DNA of 64,000 nucleotides from Tachypleus tridentatus (lineage: Eukaryota; Arthropoda; Merostomata; Xiphosura; Limulidae). Under the pieces are notes generated by a model. That model did not search any database. It worked only from the letters and a program-made list of their open reading frames with translations, and was not told the origin of the DNA. Position 1 is the stretch's first letter. Each line of letters begins with the position of its first letter. The stretch lies in the NCBI RefSeq assembly GCF_004210375.1, contig NC_134834.1, positions 149,763,009 through 149,827,008 on the forward strand, in the 5' to 3' direction. The position numbers were made by a program, and so were the translations under genes. Of this stretch, positions 27,431 through 39,100 are shown in pieces.

Positions 27431-28509
27431 AATGCAGAAATGACTTAACTAAGAAAGAAGCTGCTGGAGATATTTAAGATGGCATTTCCTAAATTAATAG
27501 GTCAGTATCGTATAGTTGTTAGCGTGCCGGATTGTGAATATTCACTTCAACTTTGGGATGTGGGGTTATTGTAAAGGTGATAATCAAATCTGTTTTCTAG
27601 TGGACCACGATTGTTAGTGAGTACAGTATCGGGGAATTGTTAAACCACATATACCTTGAATAGTATAATATTACTATTGGGAAAACAAGCTTATCCTGGT
27701 ATGTTTAAGTCTCTCTTTTTTTGGCTATTAAAAATAATCTAAGAAACAATTAGAATTCTCAACTGTGCTTACTGTAGATAAGTATTGTACTTTCATCTCG
27801 TCTTATGGTTCTGTGCTTAAATTTTGTTTTATGATGTCAGTCCGTAATTAAAGGCTCAACAATAGGTTGGATATTGAGACATAATATTTACAATTAATAT
27901 ATTGTTCAAAAGAAAAGTGTATCAGGCCCTACGAAACTTATGTAATAGACTCGTGCAGGTATAATGGTTTTACAACGCCTTTGCATTGCATAATACTTGC
28001 ATTAAACAATTAATACTTTAAGTGGGTACAATAAATATTCAGTTTCTACGAATGAAAGACAATTAAATAATTTAAAAAAATCAGGAGACGATTTGGATGG
28101 ATAATGAAAATAACATTATTGTAAATGTACGACAATATTATGTCATCGTAAAGTACAAGTAGTTTATACCGATACATGAATATAAATGAATAACATCTAT
28201 ATAAATTATATAAAAATATCACATGACCGGATATATATTTTTTCCACAAAGAGACCAGATATATAAATATATATTTTTTTCACATTCTAATACAGGTAGA
28301 TATCTTGGTACCCCTGGTGTTGATTTAGAGTGGATCCACTTTGTTGAATTAAGATAGCTTCTTTGTTTAAAATTGGTGTTTTGAATGAGTGTAATGTGGT
28401 TTATTGAGTTACGTTGGTGGTGAACGTTGGGAGGATTTTCTCGTTTATTATGTTCAGTAAATCTAGTTCAAATTTTCTAACTGTTTTTTTTTTTCTATTT
28501 AATATTTGC

Positions 28510-28636
28510 TTCCCCCCGCTAGTACAGCGGTAAGTCTATGGATTTACAACGCTACAATCAGGGGTTCAATTCCCCTCAGTGGACTCAGCAGATAGCCCAA
28601 TGTGGCTTTGCTATCAGAAGAACACACACATGCTAT
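28510..28636 (+). mobile_element. SINE type C copy, full length
   Basis: Head CCCCGCTAGTACAGCGGTAA, B-box-like GGGGTTCAATTCCCC, then CAGCAGATAGCCCAATGTGG, CTTTGCTATCAGAAG and a CA-rich end. Confidence 0.85.
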
Positions 28637-29052
28637 TTAAAATTCTAGACGAGTATTGGACGCTATTATATAAATGACGTTGACATCATGTGATCCGACA
28701 TTATTGGTATTCAATAATGATTTTCAGGCCAGTACGGTTTTTCTTTTTGGATGAATTTGAAGCGAACGGGAGTTTTATATGTTTAATTTTAAAAAAAGAA
28801 CCAAAGCTATCAAGTTGTTTTGTTCAATTTAGAAACAAAACAGCCTATGCGTATTCTCATCATGAGAAACAGCGCCACCCTAAACCAACACCAAGGTACT
28901 CATATTAAACTGTGAAGCAATCTCCGGTTACGTGACGTCTTTGTTCCATACTAATATACAAAAGTGTGATCGTGCCATTTACCAGAATAGCAGTCAAATG
29001 AGAAGCTAACACGAGTATAACATTAAAATTTAGTGCGGGACAACTCGTGTCG

Positions 29053-29286
29053 GGTTATCATTTTAATTTGATACATTGGTCGGGGATAACACATCTGGTT
29101 ATCACTTTGAATTAATCCAACAATTTGGTAGAAAACAATTTCTATTCGGTTGTCACTTTAATATATTAATTTGGTTGGGGGTAAAACATTTGGTTATCAC
29201 TTTGAATTAATCCAACAATTTGGTTGGAAACAACTTCTATTCGGTTGTCACTTTAATATGTTAATTTGTTTGGTGATAACAGCTGG
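29053..29286. repeat. 95-bp tandem repeat (about 2.4 copies)
   Basis: Units begin at 29097 and 29192 with GGTTATCACTTTGAATTAAT and differ at a handful of bases. A partial, more diverged unit precedes them at 29053. Confidence 0.8.
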
Positions 29287-29681
29287 TGGTTGCCTTTAGT
29301 TAGTACAAGCTGAATGACAGTCATATGACGGGAAATAATGATGAATTCGTCTTTTCAAAATTGTATCTAAATAAATGTTTTATGGAGAAGTTTTCTTTAA
29401 AAAATCTAGTAAAAACATATGAAGAGAGGATGATTACCTTATTTCTAATACTTAATAAAAATATTTGTTATATATATTTGGTCATCTTCTTCAAGTATTA
29501 CCTCATTGACATTTTAACTTCCGTATATTTTAAAAGTTATGTTTAAATGCTCTTCTTGATAATACCTTATAGACTGAAATATGCCAAAAAATTGATTCTC
29601 AAAGATATATTCCTATTGGTCAACTGTACGATGCTGCAAATTATTACTTGTGATGATAAATATTGAAATTCATAATGTATT

Positions 29682-29806
29682 GCCTCCCCAGTGGCTCAGC
29701 GCTATGTCTGCGGACTTATAACACTAAAAATCGGATTTCGATATCCGTGGTGGGCAGAGCAAAGATAGCCCATTGTGTAGCTTTGTGCTTAATTCAAAAC
29801 AACAAC
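29682..29806 (+). mobile_element. SINE type B copy, full length
   Basis: Head GCCTCCCCAGTGGCTCAGCG, then GGATTTCGATATCCGTGGTG, GATAGCCCATTGTGTAGCTT and an AATTCAAAACAACAACA tail. Confidence 0.85.
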
Positions 29807-29840
29807 ATAATGAAATTTGGAGTATTTTTTCTTTGGAATG

Positions 29841-29966
29841 GTTCACCAGTAGCACAGCGATACGTCTGAAGACTCGCAGTGATAAAAACCGGGTTTCGAT
29901 AATACCCATGGTTGGCAAAGCACAGATCGCCCACTGTGTAGCTTTGGGCTTGATACCAAACGAAAA
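29841..29966 (+). mobile_element. SINE type B copy, diverged
   Basis: Second type B copy 35 bp after the previous one: CACCAGTAGCACAGCGATAC head, GGGTTTCGATAATACCCATG and CACTGTGTAGCTTTGGGCTT tail. Confidence 0.8.
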
Positions 29967-30319
29967 ACTTTGGACTGTCTTCCTGATTTTGGATTTGTTA
30001 GCATGCTGAGCTGGAGAAGCATACTTTATTTTGGGTATTTTCATAATTGAAATGTGCTGCGGGTAATTTTAAAGTAGTAGCCAAGCATTCTGATTGAATA
30101 ATATTTGGTGATTTCGCGTCAGGTGTCTCCTTCACAATCAAGAAGCGTAATATGGAATTTCAACCAATAATTATGATTTTTTGTGCCAGTAATACAAATA
30201 TGGGGCACACATATATCATAATTTATTTTATTACTGATCACGATCTCTACTAACCTACCCTCAAATCTTATTATATGACCAAAGTAATGCATCCTTGATG
30301 TAAAAATGTATTGTCAAGA

Positions 30320-30417
30320 CGGCTGGTGTGGGTATTAGCACTTTAATTAAAATAACGTACAGAACAACGTTTTGACCTTCTTCGGTCATCTTCAGGTTAA
30401 CGACTTTGTTAACCTGC
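30320..30417 (+). repeat. Foldback repeat copy related to 24505-24606
   Basis: It carries GGCTGGTGTGGGTATTAGCA, AGAACAACGTTTTGACCTTC and TTCGGTCATCTTCAGGTTAA, and ends in the local palindrome GTTAACGACTTTGTTAAC. It corresponds to the reverse complement of the copy in YBX intron 1. Confidence 0.6.
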
Positions 30418-30584
30418 AAAATTACATCATGAGATATATATGTGTTCTGTCCAGTGCGAGGAATTAAACTCCGGATTTTAGCTTATTTGGTTATTTTACA
30501 TGCATGGTGATGCACCTGGGTTATCATAATTTGGATCACAGCTTTAATATAGAATAAAAACCACTCAGTTACATAAATGAAGAA

Positions 30585-30842
30585 AGGTCAGTTTGTTAGG
30601 GCGCTCGACTCATAATATGACGGTCACTGGTTCGAATCCCCGTCACATCAGACATTCTCGCCCTTTCAGCCACGAGGACGATATTAGTAACGGTCAATCC
30701 TACTATTTGTTGGTAAAAGAGTAGCTCAAGAGTTTGCGGTGGGTTGTGTTGACTAGCTGCCTTCCCTCTAGTTTGCAAAATTAGACAGATAGCGCAGATA
30801 GCCTTCGTGTAGTTTTGTGTGAAATCCATATAAAAACAGAAC
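30585..30842 (+). mobile_element. SINE type A copy
   Basis: GGTTCGAATCCCCGTCACAT B-box region, then CGGTCAATCCTACTATTTGT, GAGTAGCTCAAGAGTTTGCG and a GATAGCCTTCGTGTAGTTTT tail. The first tRNA-like bases are degraded. Confidence 0.85.
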
Positions 30843-31150
30843 AAGACTGAAGAAATGGATGCTGTTTTTGCGACACTTAAGTTATTAAATACTGCGTCTT
30901 TTCTGGTCTTCCAGAAACAGAAATCTGTTTGAGAATGTGGAGGCGTAGTATTACGTATACAAAACCGTAATGTTAATCTTCCTCTGTGTTACTGTCGTCC
31001 ATTCTCACTGAAAGAATATCCGGTGCTTTAGTAATTAAGTTTACAGACTAACCACGTTAACATCCGGGGATCGATTCCTCACGTTGGACACATCAGACAG
31101 TTTTATGTGTCTTTATTCTATAACAAACGAAGATCTTTCTGAATCGTAAC

Positions 31151-31280
31151 GTGTTGTTGTTTGTTATTAAGCACAAAGCTACACAAAGAGCTATCTGTAA
31201 TCTGTCCCCTACAGGTATTGAAACCAAGTTTTTAGCAGTATAAGTCCGTAGATATAGCGCTGTGCCACTGGAGGGGGGGA
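31151..31280 (-). mobile_element. SINE type B copy
   Basis: Reverse orientation: AAGCACAAAGCTACACAAAG tail, TATTGAAACCAAGTTTTTAG, and a GCGCTGTGCCACTGGAGGGG head. Confidence 0.75.
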
Positions 31281-31827
31281 GATGAATGGTAACTATCCTA
31301 CAGTTATCAGAAGGCAGAGTTGCTAAAGTATCTGCACCAGTCATCGTGACAATGAGGTCAAATTTGGAAATTATTGGATCACCATAGTATAACGTCATGT
31401 TTGTTTTCCAGTTTAAATGCGTATATGTATTATAAATTAACAAAAAGTATGAATAACTCAGAATAAGTTATGTTTTTCATGGCATTTATAGCTACAACCT
31501 ATGTATTAAAACTTATTTTAATTCAATATATTATGTTGTGTGTATCCCGTATTTGCAGTTAAAATAGCTCAATATTCAATCTCATAATATTGAATTTTCA
31601 AAAAATTTAAGGGGGGCATGTCCCCAGACCTTCTAGAAATGGCAATGGCCTAACCATTAAAAATGGTTTCCATGGCAATACTCTTTTAATGTTTTAAAAA
31701 TCCTCAAGGCACTAGATTAATAATATTACCATTTAAAAAGTAATCACAATAATAACAAATATACTAAGACATTAGAATTAGGCCAATTACGTTTTAAAAC
31801 ATTATATTATTAATCTAGTCCAGTAGG

Positions 31828-32114
31828 GGCCCGGCATGGCCTAGCGCGTTAAGGCGTGCGCTTCGTAATCTGAGGGTCGCGGGTTCGCGCCCGAGTCGCG
31901 CCTAACATGCTCGCCCTCCCAGCCGTGGGGGCGTTATAATGTTACGGCCACTATTCGTTGGTAAAGAGTAGCCTAGAGTTGGCGGTGGGTGGTGATGACT
32001 AGCTGCCTTCCCTCTAGTCTTACACTGCTAAATTAGGGACGGCTAGCACAGATAGCCCTCGAGTAGCTTTGTGCGAAATTCCAAAACAAACAAACAAACA
32101 AACAAACAAACAAA
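31828..32114 (+). mobile_element. SINE type A, intact, with 13-bp target-site duplication
   Basis: Full structure from GGCCCGGCATGGCC to an (AAAC)n tail. The 13-bp duplication CTAGTCCAGTAGG is present at 31815-31827 and again at 32115-32127. The low divergence and long clean tail suggest a fairly recent insertion. Confidence 0.95.
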
Positions 32115-32210
32115 CTAGTCCAGTAGGATATCATACACTCTTCTAATTTCTTAAAATCTCCAAGGGACAATATTAAGAATATAGTATTTACAAATATAAT
32201 AAATCTTATA

Positions 32211-32482
32211 GACCGGGCATGGCCAAGTGGTTAGGGCACTAGACTTTTAATCCGAGGGTCGCGGGTTCGAATCCCCGTCACACCAAATACGCTCACCCTT
32301 TCAGCCGTGAGGGCGTTATAATGTTACGGTCAATCCCACTATTCTTTGGTAAAAGAATAGCTCAAGAGTTGGCGGTGGATGGTGATGCCTACCTGCCTTT
32401 CCTCTAGCCGTACACTGCCAAATTAAGAATGGCTAGCGCAGATAGCCTTTGTGTATATTTGCACGAAATTCAAACCAAACAA
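32211..32482 (+). mobile_element. SINE type A copy immediately upstream of the EFHD-like gene A
   Basis: GACCGGGCATGGCCAAGTGG head, GCGGGTTCGAATCCCCGTCA B box, CGGTCAATCCCACTATTC block and a GATAGCCTTTGTGTATATTT tail. The open frame of the gene's first exon runs upstream into its tail. Confidence 0.9.
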
Positions 32483-32802
32483 TAAACCTTCTAATAATGT
32501 TTTATGACGAGTATGAAAGTATTGGTTGTTTAGTAGAGCTAACGTCGAGCAATAAATTAGGTATTTGCCAACCAACAATATGTACTTTTCCTACAAACAT
32601 TGTTGTCCAGAAAATGGTTATATTGTTAATTAACCAACAATTAAACATTGTTGTAACTACTATACCTAAGCAACACAACTTATATGTGATATTTATAATA
32701 TTGATCGGAATAAACGATAAATCGAAATTTCTTACTAGGAACAAAATTAATATTATTTTAATTTACGTTGCACATTTGGAACTGCTAACTACTGGGAAAA
32801 AT

Positions 32803-33170
32803 ATGGTTAATGATTTTGAAATGGCTATGTCAAAAAGTTCTAACTCTGGTAGTTGTTTGACTGAAGAACTTAACCAAATCATACCAGAAAAATCTCTACA
32901 ACCTGCTTCGCAGCTAATTAGAAAATACGAAAGTAAAATTAGCGATGGTTTTCAGATGAATGACACGCCTAAACTAAAAACAAACAGCGCACAGCACATA
33001 GTAAACGAGACTGGCAGCAGAACATTCGAAGGAACGAGTAACCCGAATGTCAAAAAGATGGAACACGAACATATTGGGATCTCTCCAAGCAACCTTACTT
33101 ATTATCCCTATCCAGAATTTTCCGAATTTTCTCCATCTCAGTGTTATGGTTTCGAACAAATATTTAATGC
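32803..33170 (+). CDS. EFHD2: Gene A exon 1
   Basis: From ATG 32803 (MVNDFEMAMSKSSNSG) to donor GC|GTAAGT at 33171, phase 2. The N-terminal ~100 residues are polar and unlike known domains. The last ~20 carry the swiprosin leader. An alternative start at 32821 (MAMSKSS) is possible. Confidence 0.75.
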
Positions 33171-36100
33171 GTAAGTTAGATTTAAAGAAATATTTTAAAA
33201 AATACGTTAAATATCCCGTACTCGGGCATAGCATAGATACAATAAATATTTTAATGCAAGGGTGCCAAAGAAACATTTATCAACTAGTGGTGAGAGTTTG
33301 TTTGTTTTGGAATTTCGCACAAAGCTACTCGAGGGCTATCTGTGCTAGCCGTCCCTAATTTAGCAGTGTAAGACTAGAGGGAAGGCAACTAGTCATCACC
33401 ACCCAAACACTCTTTTACCAACGAATAGTGGGATTGACCGTAACATTATACACCCCACGGCTGGGAGGGCGAGCATGTTTAGCGCGACGCGGGCGCAAAC
33501 CCGCGACCCTCGGATTACGAGTCGCACGCCTTACGCGCTTGGCCATGCCAGGCCTAGTGGTGAGAGCACAAAGACATTTTGTTTTTAAAGACTCAAATTC
33601 AACTACACTTAACCAAGAATTTAACAAAAAAAATTCACATAAAGTGTAGAAATAGGATGAATATCTTGGCATGCTGATATATTTTGCTAATGAACCTGAA
33701 GTTAAACAGAATTACCTTTTTATTTCTGTGCTTAACACAATGTGTTTATACGTCAACAGCATATCAAAAAAGTATATAATGGTCGTGGTCCTATAAAATT
33801 AATCATAATTCAAGGTTGTCTCCACATTAACGTTTTTAATTATTGCGAAAGCGTTGATACTATATCCTCCTTTTTTTTTCTTTCAGGGTAATTTGTTTAG
33901 TTTTATAGTAATTAGGAAACTTTTTTTTAAAATTTTGCACAAAGCTACATAACGTATATCTGCGGTAGCCGTCCCTAATATAGTACTGTAAGGCTAGAGG
34001 GAAGGTAGCTAGTCATCACCACCCACCACCAACTGTTAGGCTACTCTTTTACCAACGAATACTAGGATTGATCGAAACATTATAACGTCCCCACGGCTGA
34101 AAACGCGAACATGTTTTGGTGTGACAAGGATTCGGACCCGCCTAAATTACGGATGCGATTGTAGATATTAGTTTAGTACATTTGTCCTCTGTGTTGGTAG
34201 GTATGACCGAAACCATGATGGTTATCTCGATTTCGGGGAGTTCAACATGATGATGGACAGGCTAGGAATGCCAGTTGTTGGTCTTCATACCCAAAATGTC
34301 TTCACTGATGCTGACAAAGATGGCGATGGAAAACTTAGTTTTAGTGAGGTAAGAAGTGGAAGAATAAAAGTGTAAGATAATACACAACGCTTAACGAAAA
34401 AAACAAAAAACGCTACTATATTAGAGGGCCCAGCATGGCCAGATGGTTAAGGCACTCGACTCGTCATCCGAGGGTCACGGGTTCGAATCCAGGTCGTACC
34501 AAATATGCTCGCCCTTTCAGCCGTGGGGGCGTTATAATGTGACGGTCAATCCCACTATTCGTTGGTAAAAAAGTAGCCCAAGAGTTGGCGGTGGGTGGTG
34601 ATGACTAGCTGCCTTTCCTCTAGTCTTACACTGCTAAATTAGGGACGGCTAGCACAGATAACCCTCAAGTAGCTTTGTGCAAAATTCAAAACAAAAACGA
34701 AACAAAAATTCAAACATGAAATAAAACTCGAACGTATTAGCAAAAAATTGATTTTTTCTGGGTTTGTCAGATTTAAAAAGACATTTACCAAATTTCTACG
34801 AATATAACAGCAGTTACAGACTTCTTCACGAACATTTGCACGTGACATCACTCAGATGATAATGTGTTTATGTTTCTGTGTAAATAATTTAATATATATA
34901 TGTGTGTGTGTGTATTATTGAGTATTGAGTGATTTTTAAAAGACGCTATGATATATTATGAGGTTCAAATATTCATTGAGTTAACTTCCGCCAATGCAGT
35001 TCCTTCTTACGTGGCGGCTAGCAATTCACAATCAGAACATTTGTAGAAACCACGTATTTTCAGCATTATCCAAAGCCACTGTTCATCCGGAATTTGAGGG
35101 CACGTGTAACTGCAAGGTGTGTTGGTATATATTAAAATACTATCGTTTAACAAACTTGAAAAAATTTTATGGTGATAAAAATTGCATTTAGTGAATTAAG
35201 TTAACCACGAAATACCGCACTACTTTTCTCAATTATTGTAAGATTTCCTTAGAAACTTGTAGTTGAAAAGCTATAATTAAACATTCGGATTCCGAACTAA
35301 TTGATGAAAGAAATATTTATTTGTTTTGTTGTATTTCGTGGAGAACTATTCGAAGACTATCTGCGGTAGCTGTCCCTGATTTTACAGTGAGGAAGGCAGC
35401 TAATCAACCCATTTACTGTTAACTCTTGGACTACTCTGTTACTAACGGCCAGTATAATTTACCGTTAAATTAGAATGCTTCCACGGCTGAAAGCAGATTG
35501 TGAGTCTATCGCCTTGACCACCTGGCCAATATGGTTATCAGTGAAAGAGTTGGAGTAAATATTTATGAAAAGTGAATATTAAAATGTACAAGAAACACTT
35601 TGGGAAGCTGATATATTTAATCTCATGTAGAATTTATTGTCCTGTATTGTTGAAAAACTTTTGTTAGTCATTTTTTCTTTTTCGAAAATTACACCAAAAT
35701 CAGAAAAAAATGACGAAATTGTTGACGGCTTTTGGGCTGAGAAAAACTTTTGTTAGCGACCTTCTTCGGTCATTTTCAAACCAAAGCATTCTGTGAATCA
35801 TTCGTTATTAACAGGGTTCGTACACCAAAATCAGATTCTTTCTGAGTTCCTGCAGCTGTTCGAATTATATACAACAGTCAAAATGTTTTGTTACTCTGAT
35901 TTTTCATCAAGATCATCAGCAGAGGACAAAGATGCAGAACTGTCATCAAACGACCTTTCTTGCTTACGACCAAAATTATCTATTTGTTCTAAAGTCAACT
36001 TTATTTTTCCATCACCTCACTCTCAACCCTTCCCTTTTTCTTATCTTTGAGATATAATTTATATTTCTGTCTGCCGTTTTAAACTGCCTGAAGAATTGAT

Positions 36101-39100
36101 ATTGGCACTTCTAGAAGGTCCATCAGCCGTATGAATGTGATTATATACTACCTTCTGAGCAACAATTGAGTTTTTCTCATGTTTTCTACAACAAGTACTT
36201 TATTAATTAGAAATATTCTCTTTGTTGGAACTTGCCCGTGTGATAAAACCAATATTTATTTTTTCACTTTCCATTGGAGTGACTCATGTATGTCATCAAA
36301 AATTAAGCTAGGCCAGTTGAAATCATTTCAAAAACTTTTAATTCTTGTGGATTCGGTTTGAAAACCTCTTGAAAGAATGTGTCAAACTGGTGAATGACAT
36401 TGTCACATTATTCTTCCCTTATGCGTTTATAGCTAACGAGAGACAATAGTACTCTGTTAAGGTGAATTCTACCATCCTGTGGATTATTTGCAATCTTGAA
36501 TAAACAAAGGCAAGCAATGTTTCATGTTAGAGAGGCATTCAATGGATATTTGTCAATCAAGGTTACAAATTATTTTATCATTATCTTGCAAGCACCCATT
36601 CTAAGTCCATACCTCCACGTGGAGAGATTTTTTTTCACAAGAATATCAATTACCTGAGCTTATTGTTTGGTTTGTTTTAAATTTCACGCAAAGCTACACG
36701 AGGGCTAGCTGCTATAGCCGTCCGTAGTTTAGCAGTGTAAGACTAGAGGGAAGGCAGCTAGTCTCACCACTCACCATAACTCTTGGGCTACTCTTTTACC
36801 AACGAATAAAGGGATTGACCGTCACATTATAACGCTGAAATGGCGAACATGTTTGATGCGAGGGGGATTCGAATCCGTGACCCCCAGCTTTTGAGTCGAG
36901 TGCCTTAACCATCTGGCCATACTGTCCCGAGTTAATTGTAACCAGAGAACTTCATATGGATATACCTTGTGGGTTTATCAACATTAGCTTTTGAAATATC
37001 GATTTGCAACCGTGCAAACAGTCTGCCTTATGGACAACCTTTCTGTCTGTACACTTTCTCATCATGTGCCTTAAGATTTTTTCAATGCCAACATTTAAGA
37101 ATGGTAACCCTGGCTTATCTGTTTGATATATTGTCAGAAAAGGGGTGAATCTTTCTGCAATTTACACAAAGAATAATAGTTTTGGAATGGTAAGTGGGCT
37201 TGACAGTTAAAAAGGATTGAGTTTGTGAAACAGTACAAGGTTTTTTGTTATAAATCGTATCCACATACAACTTTAAGTGGGGTAAAATCCTTCTATGGCA
37301 TAATTTGTCTCAGAGATGTTTTCTACGAAACACCCAATACTAATAAGCGATGGATCAGAATCAACACTTTTTTTCAGTGACATTAGCTGAAACGTTTGTT
37401 TGAATTCTTTGGTTAAATCCATAATACGTTGCAGCATATCAACAGCAGTAGAATGCCTTATGAATGTAGAATTAAAAGTACCTTGTAGTAACTTGTAGAA
37501 CCTCAAGTAAATGTCGAATTGATTATTTTTTGATTAAGGGAGTCGACAAGCAAGAGCACACAGTTTTTTATAACTTAAATTTCCTTCATAAGTTCTCTTT
37601 GAAAGTAAGGGTTCAACCCAAAACAAATGATGTAATCAGTATTCATTTATCCCCAGGTGAAGGTTTTAGTAATATTGCTATCAGGGAACACTTTTTGAAG
37701 CAGGCCATCAATTTTATCACTTCTTTTGTAGCAATAACTTGATTTGAAAGTTTTCATGGCTTTTAATACTTCAGTTCTCCAGTAGTCGTCTCTGTATGTC
37801 ACATCAATTAGTGTTTTCTGTAGGTGAACAAGTAGACAATTAACAGGCTAAAATAATCATATTCATCTGAAACCACGAAATAAATAAACTGTATAAATTG
37901 GGGGAGAAATATTACTGATTAGGTGGGCCTAAAAGCCCAGTACACGATAATCAACTATTGTTAAATTTACAAATAATTTGTTATGTCATTATAATATAAA
38001 ATTAGGTGATTTTTACGTAGTATGTTAGTTTTTATGTATGAATGAGCGGGATTCTTTACAGTAGGTGTATGTGACTTGTTGGAAATATGAACAAACAACA
38101 CACAGTTCACTTGTTTTGAAATAATATATTAAAACAATTCACACATATATATACACGTTCGTTACACAGTTAATTACCACACATATATCCACAACTTAAA
38201 TAATTATCTATTTTCGTCAAAGTCCACACAGTCTGGTTCAGTTACTATAGATTCCTCCCAAACCGGGCTTCGATACCTGTGGTGGGCACAGCACGGATAG
38301 CTCATTCTGTTGCTTTGCGCTTAATTCAAATCAAACAGTTACCTTAGAACACAACTGACAAGATGAATTACTTTTCTCCGCCGTTTTATTACAACACAAT
38401 CAACTAAATAAAACTAAATTGCAACTAAATGCTCTTTGTGGCTAACCTCGCAATCATACAGTCTAGATCAGTGGTTCTCTACCTTTTCTGACTTGCGGCA
38501 CACTACTACACTCTGAAAATTTCCTCGGCACACCTGGAAAGCCTTAACGATTTATTTTAGGTACTTTGTTTGTTTGTTTTGGAATTTCGCACAAAGCTAC
38601 TCGAGGGCTATCTGTGCTAGCCGTCCCTAATTCAGCAGTGTAAGACTAGAGGGAAGGCAGCTAGTCATCACCACCCACCGCCAACTCTTGGGCTACTCTT
38701 TTACCAACGAATAGTGGGATTGACCGTAACATTATACACCCCCACGGCTGGGAGGGCAAGCATGTTTAGCGCGACGCGGGCGCGAACCCGCGACCCTCGG
38801 ATTACGAGTCGCACGCCTTACGCGCTTGGCCATGCCAGGCCTATTTTAGGTACACGTTATACGGCAAGCGTTAAAAGCCTTAGAACAAAAATCACGGCCA
38901 AAGCAAGCGATAATAATATCATTGTGCATCACGTTTAGATACACGTAAAACAGAAGAGTTAACTTAAAAAAAGTCCTATAACGAAAATCACGGCCAAAGC
39001 AAGCGAAATAAATGTCATCTGCACATTGATAACACTATCGCTTGCTTCGGCCGTGATTTTCGTTCTAAGGCTTTTTAACGATTTTGTTGTATAGCAGAAA

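Larger units (their letters stand above)
25510..32802. other. Intergenic region between YBX and the first EFHD-like gene
   Basis: 7.3 kb with the YBX promoter at its left end. It contains a dead Tc1-like transposase, SINEs of all three types, a 95-bp tandem repeat and a foldback repeat. No host gene exon is supported. Confidence 0.6.

Noticed and set aside
29663-30044. Open frames of 68-106 codons on both strands
   Set aside because: They lie inside two type B SINE copies and are by-products of the repeats.
31828-32482. tRNA genes (A- and B-box containing, cloverleaf-like sequences)
   Set aside because: They are heads of ~275-bp SINEs: they continue into a shared tail, occur many times in both orientations, carry TSDs and do not end as mature tRNAs.
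37273-37506. 77-codon frame as a stand-alone small gene
   Set aside because: Its sequence fits the middle of a hAT-type transposase, with decayed neighbours on both sides, so it is part of a dead transposon.
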